Shown in pieces: positions 1 through 8,127 of a stretch of DNA of 47,959 bases; the stretch's first letter is position 1, and each line of letters starts with the position of its first letter. The DNA is taken from positions 1-47,959 of the forward strand of contig JASFYH010000013.1 of assembly GCA_030055595.1 (NCBI GenBank), read 5' to 3'. Origin of the DNA: Archaeoglobales archaeon. Lineage in GTDB: Archaea; Halobacteriota; Archaeoglobi; Archaeoglobales; Archaeoglobaceae. A program made the position numbers and the translations under genes. The notes beneath the pieces were generated by a model. The model had not been told where the DNA came from, made no database searches, and saw only the letters and a list, made by a program, of their open reading frames with translations.

Positions 1-1
1 A

Positions 2-1180
2 ATAAATACTCAGGGAGGAATAATGGGTAGAAAACTCGTCTTCTATCATGATGACACACAGAGAAAGGTCGATCTTGCGATCACCGCTTACAGAAGTGCA
101 GTAGTTGAGAAGAAGTGCAAGATCGTATTTGTTGAGGGCGTCTCAGAGGAAGTCATGTCGATCATAGAGGAAGGGGCGAAGATGTATCCGTCGAGACCTC
201 ACATAGTCTTCTCCTCACAGGCGGGAATGGAGACGACGCAGAAGGTCATAAATGACTACGAAAAGTATAAGTTCTACTTCAGAAATCTACCTCCAGATCC
301 AGATCTTAACTACAACGTCGCAAAATGGTTCTTCGACATTGCAAAGAATGTTATAGGCGCAAAGAGGGTCGCTTTGATCCTTGAAGATGCGGCATGGACC
401 AAGTGTGCAAGAGAGGGTTGCTACTTCGAGACCAAGTTGGGACCGATCAGCTCAAAGCCAATGAGACAGTGGGTGCAGGATGAATTTGGATTGCAAGTTG
501 TCTACGTTGCACATGCGGCAGTGATGGAGAAGAACTTCTTGCCAATGCTTGAACAGATTGCAGCAAACAAAGCGGACTTTATATTCGTGCTTTCAAGCTG
601 GTATACAGACACAGTAACGCTTACAAAGCAGTGGGCAGCTTCAAGTGCGAGAAATATTCCACTCGCATTCTTCGGTGGAACCGCTCAGTGGATGGGTCAG
701 TGGAACCTTACTGGTGGAGCAAACCTTGGAACAATTGCCATGAACTATGATTACGAGGGAATCGCACCGATCAGTCCAACGACGATTCCTGTGATCAAGG
801 CACTGCATGCAAGAGGCATTTCGCTCGACACTTCCGCCCACTACTACTACTCTGAACTGTTCAGAATTAAAGAAGCCATGGAGAAAGTTGGCAATCCAGA
901 TGACATTGATGCGGTGATCAAAGCGATGGAAGAGCTTGAGTTTGTAAATCACTCCTCCATTCCAGTGAAGTGGAACTTCCTTGGCTACAAGAACGCTAAC
1001 TTCCACTCCTACACTGGAGGTCCAACGTTAAATGCTCAGATCCAATGCAACGGAATTCCAGTCTACATAATGAGACCAGAGGTCATGGAGGAACACGAGT
1101 GGCCTGAAGAGATCGTCAAGATGATGAATCCAAAGGCTTATAAGCCACCAGCGGAGCTTAGAAAGATCTGCGGAAGCTAA
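2..1180 (+). CDS. ABC transporter substrate-binding protein, 5'-truncated by window start
   Basis: Periplasmic-type binding protein of the branched-chain amino acid/amide family, expected to deliver a small solute to a membrane permease. It is closely related along its whole length to the next gene and ends in the same residues (PPAELRKICGS). The reading frame is open back to base 2, where INTQGGIMGRK matches INSAGGIAGRK inside the neighbour. The ATG at 23 is therefore internal, and the GGAGG before it is a pair of Gly codons rather than a ribosome site. The signal peptide and N-terminal lobe start lie outside the window. The substrate cannot be read from sequence, and no permease or ATPase gene is visible here. 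Confidence 0.85.
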   Translation: MNTQGGIMGRKLVFYHDDTQRKVDLAITAYRSAVVEKKCKIVFVEGVSEEVMSIIEEGAKMYPSRPHIVFSSQAGMETTQKVINDYEKYKFYFRNLPPDPDLNYNVAKWFFDIAKNVIGAKRVALILEDAAWTKCAREGCYFETKLGPISSKPMRQWVQDEFGLQVVYVAHAAVMEKNFLPMLEQIAANKADFIFVLSSWYTDTVTLTKQWAASSARNIPLAFFGGTAQWMGQWNLTGGANLGTIAMNYDYEGIAPISPTTIPVIKALHARGISLDTSAHYYYSELFRIKEAMEKVGNPDDIDAVIKAMEELEFVNHSSIPVKWNFLGYKNANFHSYTGGPTLNAQIQCNGIPVYIMRPEVMEEHEWPEEIVKMMNPKAYKPPAELRKICGS

Positions 1181-1327
1181 AATTTAAATACTTAAAATTT
1201 TTAAATTATTTTTAATGCTAAATGCCATTTAAATTTATAAAGTTTATTGCACTACTTTCGCCGTTTAGAAAGAATTTAACGCTCGCAATTGCTTGCAAAG
1301 CTCACAGAGATCGCCAAAATCAAAAAT

Positions 1328-1337
1328 TTTAAATATA
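1328..1337 (+). promoter_or_regulatory. TATA box of second binding-protein gene
   Basis: TTTAAATATA centred about 25 bases before ATG 1358. No Shine-Dalgarno lies between them, so the transcript should be leaderless. Confidence 0.55.
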
Positions 1338-1357
1338 ACAAAATAATGAACAATATC

Positions 1358-2857
1358 ATGGATTCGAAAAAGGTTGTATTGGGTTTAGGGTTGATCTTGG
1401 TTATAGCGTTCCTTGGTTGCGCAGAACAGCCTCCAGCAACGCCAACACCGACAACACCAGTTGTGACAACACCTGTGGTAACTACCCCGGTTGTGACAAC
1501 ACCTGTGGTAACCACCCCTCCACCCGCGACAACACCAACCGCAACTCCTGTCACAACTCCAGCTACTACGCCTCCAGTCTCAGGTGAGCCAGTGAAAGTT
1601 TGTGCGCTATTTGATCCAAGGGTTCCAGTTTTTAAGGGAAATACGGAAGTTATCAAAATGGCTGTAAATGAAATAAATTCTGCGGGAGGTATTGCAGGTA
1701 GAAAAGTTGAGTTCTACCACGAGGATACGCAAAGAAAAGTAGACATTGCGGTCACCGCATATCGAAAGGCAGTTCTGGAGCTTGGTTGTGATGTGATCTT
1801 CTTTGAAGGTGTTACCGAGGAGACCTTGGCTGTGATTGAAGAAGGAGCGAAACTATACAACACTAAGCCACATATTTTCATAACCTCAACCGCTGCAATG
1901 GAACAGACGTTATTCCCGCTTACCAATTATGAGAAGTATAAATTCGTCTTCAATGCTTTGCCTGTCGGACCAGATCATCACTATGGCTGGACAAAGCCGT
2001 TCTTTGAAGATGCAAAGCAGTATATGGGTGTTAAGAAAGTAGCTCTGTTTATTGAAGATGCAGCATGGACGGTTTGCTCAAGAGATGGTTGTAAATACGT
2101 TACACCTTTTGGAACAACTGAAACTAAGGCGATGAAAGAATGGATCAGGGATGAGGTTGGACTTGATGTAGTATATGTTACGAATATAGCGGTTGGAGAA
2201 AAGAACTTTTTACCAATGCTTGAAATGGCTAAATCGAGAGGAGCACAGTATATATTTGTGCGATCAAGCTGGTATACCGACACAGTAACGCTTACAAAGC
2301 AGTGGGCATCTTCAAGTGCGAGAGATGTCCCACTTGTTCTCTGGGGAGGTCCAAATCACTGGAGCGTCTTCTGGAATCTAACCGGTGGAGCAGCATTGGG
2401 AGTGATAACAAGCGGAGCATACGACGCTCCTAATATCCCGCCAGTTAGCCCACTAACGCGACCCTTCATCGAAAAGACAAGATCCCTTGGGCTGTCTGTT
2501 GATATATCTTCTCATAACTTCTATTCTGAAATGTATCGCATAAAAGAGGCGATGGAGAAAGCTGGAGATCCAAAGAATATTGATGAGGTCATAAAGACTA
2601 TAGAAGGACTTGAGTTCAAGAATCATACTCTCCTTCCACCTCATGCTGCATATCTCGGATATAAAGATCCAAGACTGCACTCCTATACAGGTATTCCAAT
2701 GCCCTTACCCGCTCAGATCCAATGCAACGGTCAGGCGGTGTTCATAAGCTCTCCTGAGAGGATAAAAGGAGCGGGATACTCAGAAGAAGTAGCCAACATG
2801 ATGCAACCAAATGCCTACAAGCCACCAGCGGAGCTTAGAAAGATCTGCGGAAGCTAA
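1358..2857 (+). CDS. ABC transporter substrate-binding lipoprotein, second tandem copy
   Basis: Extracytoplasmic solute-binding lipoprotein of the branched-chain amino acid/amide family, about 499 residues. A hydrophobic signal segment ends in a lipobox (FLGC), so the mature protein should be lipid-anchored. A Thr/Pro/Val-rich linker of about 50 residues follows, then the two-lobed binding domain. The start at 1358 is chosen because a TATA-like TTTAAATATA lies 25 bases upstream, giving a leaderless transcript; ATG 1346 and TTG 1289 are also in frame. Tandem paralogue of the preceding gene. No transport ATPase or permease gene follows. Family assignment is firm; the substrate is unknown. Confidence 0.85.
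   Translation: MDSKKVVLGLGLILVIAFLGCAEQPPATPTPTTPVVTTPVVTTPVVTTPVVTTPPPATTPTATPVTTPATTPPVSGEPVKVCALFDPRVPVFKGNTEVIKMAVNEINSAGGIAGRKVEFYHEDTQRKVDIAVTAYRKAVLELGCDVIFFEGVTEETLAVIEEGAKLYNTKPHIFITSTAAMEQTLFPLTNYEKYKFVFNALPVGPDHHYGWTKPFFEDAKQYMGVKKVALFIEDAAWTVCSRDGCKYVTPFGTTETKAMKEWIRDEVGLDVVYVTNIAVGEKNFLPMLEMAKSRGAQYIFVRSSWYTDTVTLTKQWASSSARDVPLVLWGGPNHWSVFWNLTGGAALGVITSGAYDAPNIPPVSPLTRPFIEKTRSLGLSVDISSHNFYSEMYRIKEAMEKAGDPKNIDEVIKTIEGLEFKNHTLLPPHAAYLGYKDPRLHSYTGIPMPLPAQIQCNGQAVFISSPERIKGAGYSEEVANMMQPNAYKPPAELRKICGS
1457..1516 (+). repeat. Two tandem 30-bp coding repeats in the lipoprotein linker
   Basis: Two adjacent 30-base units, each encoding PVVTTPVVTT, differ at two positions. They form the core of the Thr/Pro-rich tether between the lipobox and the binding domain. 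Length change by slippage would keep the reading frame. Confidence 0.8.
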
Positions 2858-2882
2858 AAATTATTTTATTTTTTTAAATTAA
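2858..2882 (+). terminator. T-rich terminator after binding-protein gene
   Basis: Directly after the stop codon comes an A/T run with long T tracts, typical of archaeal intrinsic termination. No hairpin is evident. Confidence 0.4.
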
Positions 2883-3014
2883 TTTATTAAACTCAACCTC
2901 TCCCGCCACTGGCTTACTGAGCAACTCTTTCAACTTTGATCATATCTATATTTACATCTAAAAATTAATTAGATTTTTTACAAAGGGCGGGATTTAATGT
3001 AGCCAAACCGAAAG

Positions 3015-3023
3015 TTTAATATT
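3015..3023 (+). promoter_or_regulatory. TATA box of symporter transcription unit
   Basis: TTTAATATT centred 26 bases before ATG 3045, so the small accessory gene would be the leaderless first gene of the symporter unit. Confidence 0.5.
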
Positions 3024-3044
3024 GCACAATTGAGTCAAACTGCC

Positions 3045-3140
3045 ATGCTCGGAATGGAATTTGAAACGTTTATGTGCTTTGCTATAACAATGCTCGTCCA
3101 GATCTTGCTTTTGCTGATCTGGGCACTTAGGTGGAGGTGA
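3045..3140 (+). CDS. Symporter small accessory protein, 31 aa
   Basis: Tiny membrane protein beginning MLGMEF. One hydrophobic helix (roughly residues 9-28) is followed by a basic end (RWR). It stops four bases before the symporter start, and its last codons, AGG TGG AGG TGA, form the symporter's ribosome-binding site, so translation is probably coupled. Short one-helix proteins starting MLG are known as accessory proteins beside sodium:solute symporters. The match here rests on size, start motif, helix and position. It may stabilise or regulate the transporter. Confidence 0.65.
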   Translation: MLGMEFETFMCFAITMLVQILLLLIWALRWR

Positions 3141-3144
3141 TCAA

Positions 3145-4665
3145 ATGCTTGCATGGGTTATCTTTGTAGCCTACCTAATTGCGGTGGCTATAATTGGCTA
3201 CTATGGAGCAAAAAGGACTAAGACTGTAGCGGATTTCGTAGCTGCGAGTGGTCAGCTTGGCTTCTGGACTTATTCACTGCTGATGATCGGAAGCGTTTTC
3301 AGCGGAATGACGCTAATTGGAGTTGCTGGACTTGCCTTTACTACTGGCTGGGCAAACATGTGGGAGCGAATAATTGGTCCGCCATTTGCTATTGCCTTTG
3401 GCACGATCCTAATTGCAAGCAGACTTTACAAAGTGAAGGCAAATGGGATCTTGACGATTCAGGACTACTTGGCATTTCGCTACAAGGATCCTAAGGTGAT
3501 GAGAGTCATTGCGGGAGCGGTTTCTGCACTGACTTGCTACATTTATCTCATCGGGCAATATACCGCAATTGGTGTTGCAAGCCACATAGTTTTGGGCATT
3601 CCATACTGGCTTGGTGCAGCGATCGCTGCTGTAATAGTGGTTTCCTACGTCATGAGTGGTGGAATGTTCTCAACCGCATGGACAACTTTTTTGCAGAGTC
3701 TTCTTATGATGCTCGGAGTTTACATAACTGTTCCAGTCATAATCGCTGGAATTGGAGGGTTTGAACAGCTCAACATAGCTTTGTCGAATATGCCTCAATT
3801 GCAGAACGAAACTCGTGGTGTGGCAACGAGTTACATGTTTGCAAACTATCTCTCAAAGCCTTTTGGACCAGCAGAAGTTCCGGTTGTTGGTTGGGTGTAT
3901 AATATCACGCTCTTCTTCATTACAGTTCCCCTTGGCTTAATGGTCGCTCCACATATTGTGAACAACATGCTGACTTTCAGAGATCGAAGCTATATTAGAT
4001 GGAGCCCGCTTGTGATGTATGTTTTTGGAGTTGCGATCATTCTGCTAACCGCACTCGCGGGAATGTCTGCGAGGGTTGCATGGGCTCAGGGAACGTTGAA
4101 TATTCCAGAACTTGATCTTGGTGTTACCAAGGTGACTTGGTCTGATATGGCGTATCCAGCGGTAGCCCAGAAATTGCTTCCTGAATGGCTCTTCTTGTTG
4201 CTATTGCCTACGATTCTTGCTGGTGTTATGTCCACCACTGATAGGCTGATCCTCACCGCGACGAACAGCATAAGCTATGACATTGTCAAAAATGCACTCG
4301 GCAAGGAGATCAGCGATAGAAAAATGAGGATCTTCAATGCAGTGCTCGTTGCAATTATAGGTTTTTCGTCTTTGCTTATTGCATTAACACCACAGCAAAT
4401 GCTCGCTTGGATCATATGGTCTGGGCTTGCTTTAATGGCAAACTGCTTTTTCTTCCCGATCATTCTTGGACTCTACTGGGATCGAATGACTAAGAATGCT
4501 GCAAGGCTCAGCATGCTTGTGGGACTTGTTGTGACCATAGTTTGCTTTGCAATTTACGGTAAAACGGTTCCAATCGCTGGAATTCCCGCATATGCTGCCT
4601 TCCCCGGCTTTGTTGCAAGCTTTTTGACCGCTGTGTTTGTCTCTCTTGTCGATAAGAAGGATTAA
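3145..4665 (+). CDS. Sodium/solute symporter (SSS family)
   Basis: Integral membrane protein of 506 residues with about 13 hydrophobic helices. It is a member of the SSS family, which moves organic acids, sugars or amino acids with sodium or protons. The N-terminal helix pair and the glycine-rich core around residues 40-120 fit the family, and full length is retained. A GGAGGTGA ribosome site overlaps the preceding 31-residue gene. The substrate cannot be assigned; an organic anion is plausible beside the binding proteins, but that is inference. T-rich sequence after the stop is a likely terminator. Confidence 0.85.
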   Translation: MLAWVIFVAYLIAVAIIGYYGAKRTKTVADFVAASGQLGFWTYSLLMIGSVFSGMTLIGVAGLAFTTGWANMWERIIGPPFAIAFGTILIASRLYKVKANGILTIQDYLAFRYKDPKVMRVIAGAVSALTCYIYLIGQYTAIGVASHIVLGIPYWLGAAIAAVIVVSYVMSGGMFSTAWTTFLQSLLMMLGVYITVPVIIAGIGGFEQLNIALSNMPQLQNETRGVATSYMFANYLSKPFGPAEVPVVGWVYNITLFFITVPLGLMVAPHIVNNMLTFRDRSYIRWSPLVMYVFGVAIILLTALAGMSARVAWAQGTLNIPELDLGVTKVTWSDMAYPAVAQKLLPEWLFLLLLPTILAGVMSTTDRLILTATNSISYDIVKNALGKEISDRKMRIFNAVLVAIIGFSSLLIALTPQQMLAWIIWSGLALMANCFFFPIILGLYWDRMTKNAARLSMLVGLVVTIVCFAIYGKTVPIAGIPAYAAFPGFVASFLTAVFVSLVDKKD

Positions 4666-4731
4666 ATTTTTCCTATTTTTTAAGGTCTTGAAAACCAAAA
4701 TAATAAAATAACATGAAGGAAGATTTTTAGC

Positions 4732-6153
4732 ATGGAGTTTGAATACATATTTGAGGAAGTGAAAGTTAAACCGAGCAATGCTCCGAAATTCGTCCTTAAC
4801 GGAGAGGAGGTAGACATATGGAGTGAAAATCTTTCTTATTATCACTCAAAGAGCATTTCCAACTATATTCGAGATAATTTGATGCGTTATGAGTCAAAAG
4901 GAAAAGATCCGTTCAATGAGATCGTTGGAAAGAAAGTTGAGAAGGATATGGTGAAAACTGCCCTCATGAGTGGTTCTAATATCCTGTTCAAAGGCAAGAA
5001 GGGCTATGGAAAGACTACTTTCTCGAAGAGCATTTCAAAGCTTTTGCCTGATAAGTTACTGGCGATAAAGGGTTGCAAGATCCACGATGATCCAACTCAG
5101 CCAGTCTGTTTCTCCTGCAAGAAAAAGGTGCTTGAAGCGGAGGAAGTTGAGCTCACTTTTATCCCAAGAAAATGGATCAGAATTCCAGGAGATCCGATGA
5201 CGACCACAAGACAGCTGATCGGGGGAATAAGCATTCAAAAGATCAAAGAAGGCTACGATCTCGATCATCCTGAGGTTTTTACCCCCGGGAGAGTTTTAAA
5301 AGCCCACAGGGGCATTGCATACTTTGACGAACTCGGTTCAATCCCTTCCGCTCTCCAAACACTCTTGCATGAACTTTTCGAAGAAAGACAGATCACAACA
5401 CCTGAAGGGGACATAGTGCCTATGAAGATCGACACACTTGTAGTTGCTTCTACGAATCCCGCTAATTATAAAGGTGTCTCGGATATAAAAGAGCCACTGC
5501 TCGACAGAATGGAACAGATCGACATAGGACCACCAGAAACTGCTGAGGAGGAGATCGAGATTGGGCTCAGGAACATGAATCTGAAAGAGGGGTCGATGAT
5601 CCCTGAGTGGCATCTTCGGATCCTTGTAAATGCGGTTCGTTGTATGCGAAATAAGAACTGCAGATATGCAAATAGAATCGAAGTAGAACCAAGTTGTAGG
5701 GCTACAATTAAGCTTTTTGACCACGTAAGAGCTTCAGCAACAAGAAAAGGACATGAGGCGGTGATGCTCTCTGATTATGGTGAGAACTTCGAGGTTGTAA
5801 AGCTTGCATTGAAGAGCAGGTTCGAAGTAGATTATGAAAATGAGATCTCGAAGGATGAGATCATCGAAGGCGTTTTGAATGATTCCATAGATGCCGTTTG
5901 CAGTTCAATTTATTCGATGATCCCGCGAAATACATTTGGGGACATGATCGAGGAGATCGCAAGACGAAAAATCGTAAATGCATACGATCTGAATGGGATC
6001 GTCACAAGCTTTGCCTCTTCGATTTGCAGTAGAAAAGAGGAGCTGAGATCTGCAATTGAAATAGTCTTGGAAGCGATCTCAAGGTGTTCTGGACTGATAG
6101 ATCGAGCGGGAGATGGAGTTTACGTTTATAAGGCTTATGATCGACAAACCTGA
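4732..6153 (+). CDS. AAA+ ATPase, MoxR/magnesium-chelatase I-like
   Basis: AAA+ ATPase of 473 residues. Walker A is GKKGYGKTT (about residues 88-96), Walker B is IAYFDE, and sensor-like ASTNP follows, all in the order seen in MoxR and BchI/ChlI proteins. Between Walker A and B is an insert with GCKIHDD and CFSCKKK, whose Cys and His residues could bind a metal. The overlapping downstream gene encodes a VWA protein. Such ATPase/VWA pairs act as chaperones or metal-insertion machines, as in Mg-chelatase BchI/BchD. No tetrapyrrole gene is nearby, so the client is unknown. Confidence 0.75.
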   Translation: MEFEYIFEEVKVKPSNAPKFVLNGEEVDIWSENLSYYHSKSISNYIRDNLMRYESKGKDPFNEIVGKKVEKDMVKTALMSGSNILFKGKKGYGKTTFSKSISKLLPDKLLAIKGCKIHDDPTQPVCFSCKKKVLEAEEVELTFIPRKWIRIPGDPMTTTRQLIGGISIQKIKEGYDLDHPEVFTPGRVLKAHRGIAYFDELGSIPSALQTLLHELFEERQITTPEGDIVPMKIDTLVVASTNPANYKGVSDIKEPLLDRMEQIDIGPPETAEEEIEIGLRNMNLKEGSMIPEWHLRILVNAVRCMRNKNCRYANRIEVEPSCRATIKLFDHVRASATRKGHEAVMLSDYGENFEVVKLALKSRFEVDYENEISKDEIIEGVLNDSIDAVCSSIYSMIPRNTFGDMIEEIARRKIVNAYDLNGIVTSFASSICSRKEELRSAIEIVLEAISRCSGLIDRAGDGVYVYKAYDRQT

Positions 6154-7336
6154 ATGCAGAGCCTGCCGAATGGAGCAAACCTTGGGAGACTTGGCTAATG
6201 ACCTTCTTTATTCTCTATTTAACCCCTACTATCGCGAAAAAGGTAATTTTGATACTAAAGAGCTGATAAAAAAGTATTTGAGGGAAGAATTGAGGCATTT
6301 TGATGATAATCCATTCTTTAGAGAGTTTTTAAAGGATCTTGGATTCAACGACGGTTATTGGACTGAGCAGATCGAGAAATACCAAATGGCTAAGAAGAAG
6401 GCTTGGGAAGAACTCAAAAATCTGCTCGAAACTGGTAAGTTGAGCAGAGAGGATCTGAGCATAGATCAGTTAGTTGAAAACTTCTTTGATGAGGTTGTTG
6501 ATGAATTGAAAAAGATTGGCTACATCGACTATGTCGAGGGAAAATTCCATAGAAGAGTGGTCAAATATAGGGCGATAGCAGAGAGGATCATAGGGGACAA
6601 GATCTTATCTATTGCTCTTGAAGAGCTCGATCAGAGGAGCAGGGGAGAAAATTTGACCGAAAAGGAGGGCATCTCTATTTTTAGTGGAGAGAATATTGTG
6701 GAATTCGACCCAACAACGCATTCTTTTGACAACATCGATCTTTGTGAAAGTCTTATAATGTCTGCAATTAAGGGAAGGCTTGAACTGGATGAAATTGTAG
6801 CAAGACAGCCGAAACATGCTGAGAAGTGCGTTTATGTAATGCTGATCGATGTTAGTGATTCAATGAGAGGAAAGAAGATTGTTGGAGCAATAGAAGCGGG
6901 AATTGCACTTAGAAGGGCAATAGAGAGAAAAGGGGGAGAGGATGAACTTGTGGTTTTAGCCTTCAACCACAGAGTTTCGAAAGTCAAGAAGGAGGAAATT
7001 TTGAATTTAGAACCGAGGGGTAGAACAGATATAGGGCTTGCTTTAAGGAAAGCTAGGGGTATTTTGAATGAAAAAAGTGGAACTGGCATAGTATTTCTAA
7101 TTAGCGATGGAGAACCGACTTCGAGCTACGATCCGAGATTAACACCTTGGGCTTGTGCTTTAAGAGAAGCAAAATTGCTCAGAAATGTCAGCGCTAAACT
7201 TCAAATCATCATGTTTGGGAGTGAGAGTAGATTTGTCGAGTTTTGCACAGCAATGGCTAAGCTTTGCAGAAACTCAAGGCTTTTGCACTTCTCAGATCCT
7301 CTGAATTTGAAAAAATATATTCTGAAAAGATTTTAG
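6113..7336 (+). CDS. VWA-domain protein, partner of the AAA+ ATPase
   Basis: About 407 residues. The C-terminal half is a von Willebrand A domain with a complete MIDAS: DVSDS (DxSxS), the Thr of RGRTDIG and the Asp of ISDGEP. The N-terminal half is helical and charged. The frame overlaps the ATPase gene by 41 bases. Starts at ATG 6113, 6137 or 6170 are all possible, and 6137 has a weak AAGG upstream. The intact MIDAS implies Mg-dependent partner binding, as in BchD or CoxE. The stop overlaps the stop of the opposing KaiC-like gene by four bases. Confidence 0.72.
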   Translation: MEFTFIRLMIDKPECRACRMEQTLGDLANDLLYSLFNPYYREKGNFDTKELIKKYLREELRHFDDNPFFREFLKDLGFNDGYWTEQIEKYQMAKKKAWEELKNLLETGKLSREDLSIDQLVENFFDEVVDELKKIGYIDYVEGKFHRRVVKYRAIAERIIGDKILSIALEELDQRSRGENLTEKEGISIFSGENIVEFDPTTHSFDNIDLCESLIMSAIKGRLELDEIVARQPKHAEKCVYVMLIDVSDSMRGKKIVGAIEAGIALRRAIERKGGEDELVVLAFNHRVSKVKKEEILNLEPRGRTDIGLALRKARGILNEKSGTGIVFLISDGEPTSSYDPRLTPWACALREAKLLRNVSAKLQIIMFGSESRFVEFCTAMAKLCRNSRLLHFSDPLNLKKYILKRF

Positions 7337-8067
7337 AGTAATTCCTCTTTTGAATATACTACTATGCCTTTATTCGTGATCTCGAAGGGGTGTATTTTCT
7401 TGCTATGATTCGTGCCTCGCATTTTGAAGATCTCAATGCTCCTCATTCTTGTATTTTCAACTCTTGTGTAGTATAGCACGATCGTGCCCTCTACGACGAA
7501 GTTCTCAACTCCAAATCTGCTGATCCTATCGGGTCCATTTTCAATCACTTCGCATGTAAGCAATGAAGTCAAACCAAGGATCTCCATTGTTGTCGAAATT
7601 TTAAGCAATTCTACCCTGAATTTCGCTGGATCTGCTATTGTAAACCCTATAGAGGTTGTTGAGTCTACCGTGGCTCTTTTTGCCCCGATCTCATCTTGAA
7701 TCGTTATGATCTGGTCGAGCAGTGATCTCGTATCAAAGGGACGAACATCTATGTATTTCTCATCAGAAGGCAATCCGATCTTTGTAGAAGTCGCATCGAC
7801 GATTGCAAGCATATTTTCATCTTCAAATTTTTCGAGATCCCATCCAAAGCTCATGAAGTGTTCTCTAATGTGTTGCGGTCTCTCTTCTGTTGCAACAAAG
7901 ATTCCCGGTTCGCTGAATTGCTCAATACCATTCACCAAATACTGCATTGCAAATACAGTCTTTCCTGAGCCTGAAGGACCAGAGATCAGGTAGCTTCTGT
8001 CCCTTAATAAACCACCATCGCAGATTTCATCAAAACCGGGTATGCCTGTAGGCACTCTTTCCAACAT
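7333..8067 (-). CDS. KaiC/RecA-like ATPase, single domain
   Basis: RecA-superfamily ATPase of 244 residues with Walker A SGPSGSGKT (about residues 29-37) and the early ERVPTGIPGFDEICDGG pattern typical of KaiC-like archaeal proteins. Only one KaiC domain is present, against two in cyanobacterial KaiC. Archaeal single-domain members are linked to signalling and motility (FlaH-like) or have unknown roles. The gene diverges from fbp through a shared 60-base promoter region. Function beyond ATP binding is not readable. Confidence 0.75.
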   Translation of the reverse strand: MLERVPTGIPGFDEICDGGLLRDRSYLISGPSGSGKTVFAMQYLVNGIEQFSEPGIFVATEERPQHIREHFMSFGWDLEKFEDENMLAIVDATSTKIGLPSDEKYIDVRPFDTRSLLDQIITIQDEIGAKRATVDSTTSIGFTIADPAKFRVELLKISTTMEILGLTSLLTCEVIENGPDRISRFGVENFVVEGTIVLYYTRVENTRMRSIEIFKMRGTNHSKKIHPFEITNKGIVVYSKEELL

Positions 8068-8090
8068 ATTATCACACTAACCATTTCAAA

Positions 8091-8108
8091 ACCTTAAAGT
8101 TTAAATTA
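8091..8108. promoter_or_regulatory. Overlapping divergent TATA boxes, kaiC-like gene / fbp
   Basis: TTTAAATTA (8100-8108) sits 24 bases before fbp ATG 8128. On the other strand ACTTTAAGGT (8091-8100) sits about 28 bases before the KaiC-like start. The two boxes touch, so TBP binding for one could exclude the other. Confidence 0.5.
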
Positions 8109-8127
8109 TTTACGCCAAATTCAACAC

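Noticed and set aside
1276-1656. Minus-strand frame rich in Val/Gly/Thr opposite the lipoprotein linker
   Set aside because: It is the antisense of the Thr/Pro repeat; low complexity, no promoter, and it overlaps a real gene completely.
2901-2992. TCCCGCC and GGCGGGA complementary heptamers as the stem of an RNA
   Set aside because: They are 78 bases apart with no supporting structure between; probably chance.
3534-3764. Second plus-strand frame inside the symporter gene
   Set aside because: Shadow of the symporter; no ribosome site or family features.
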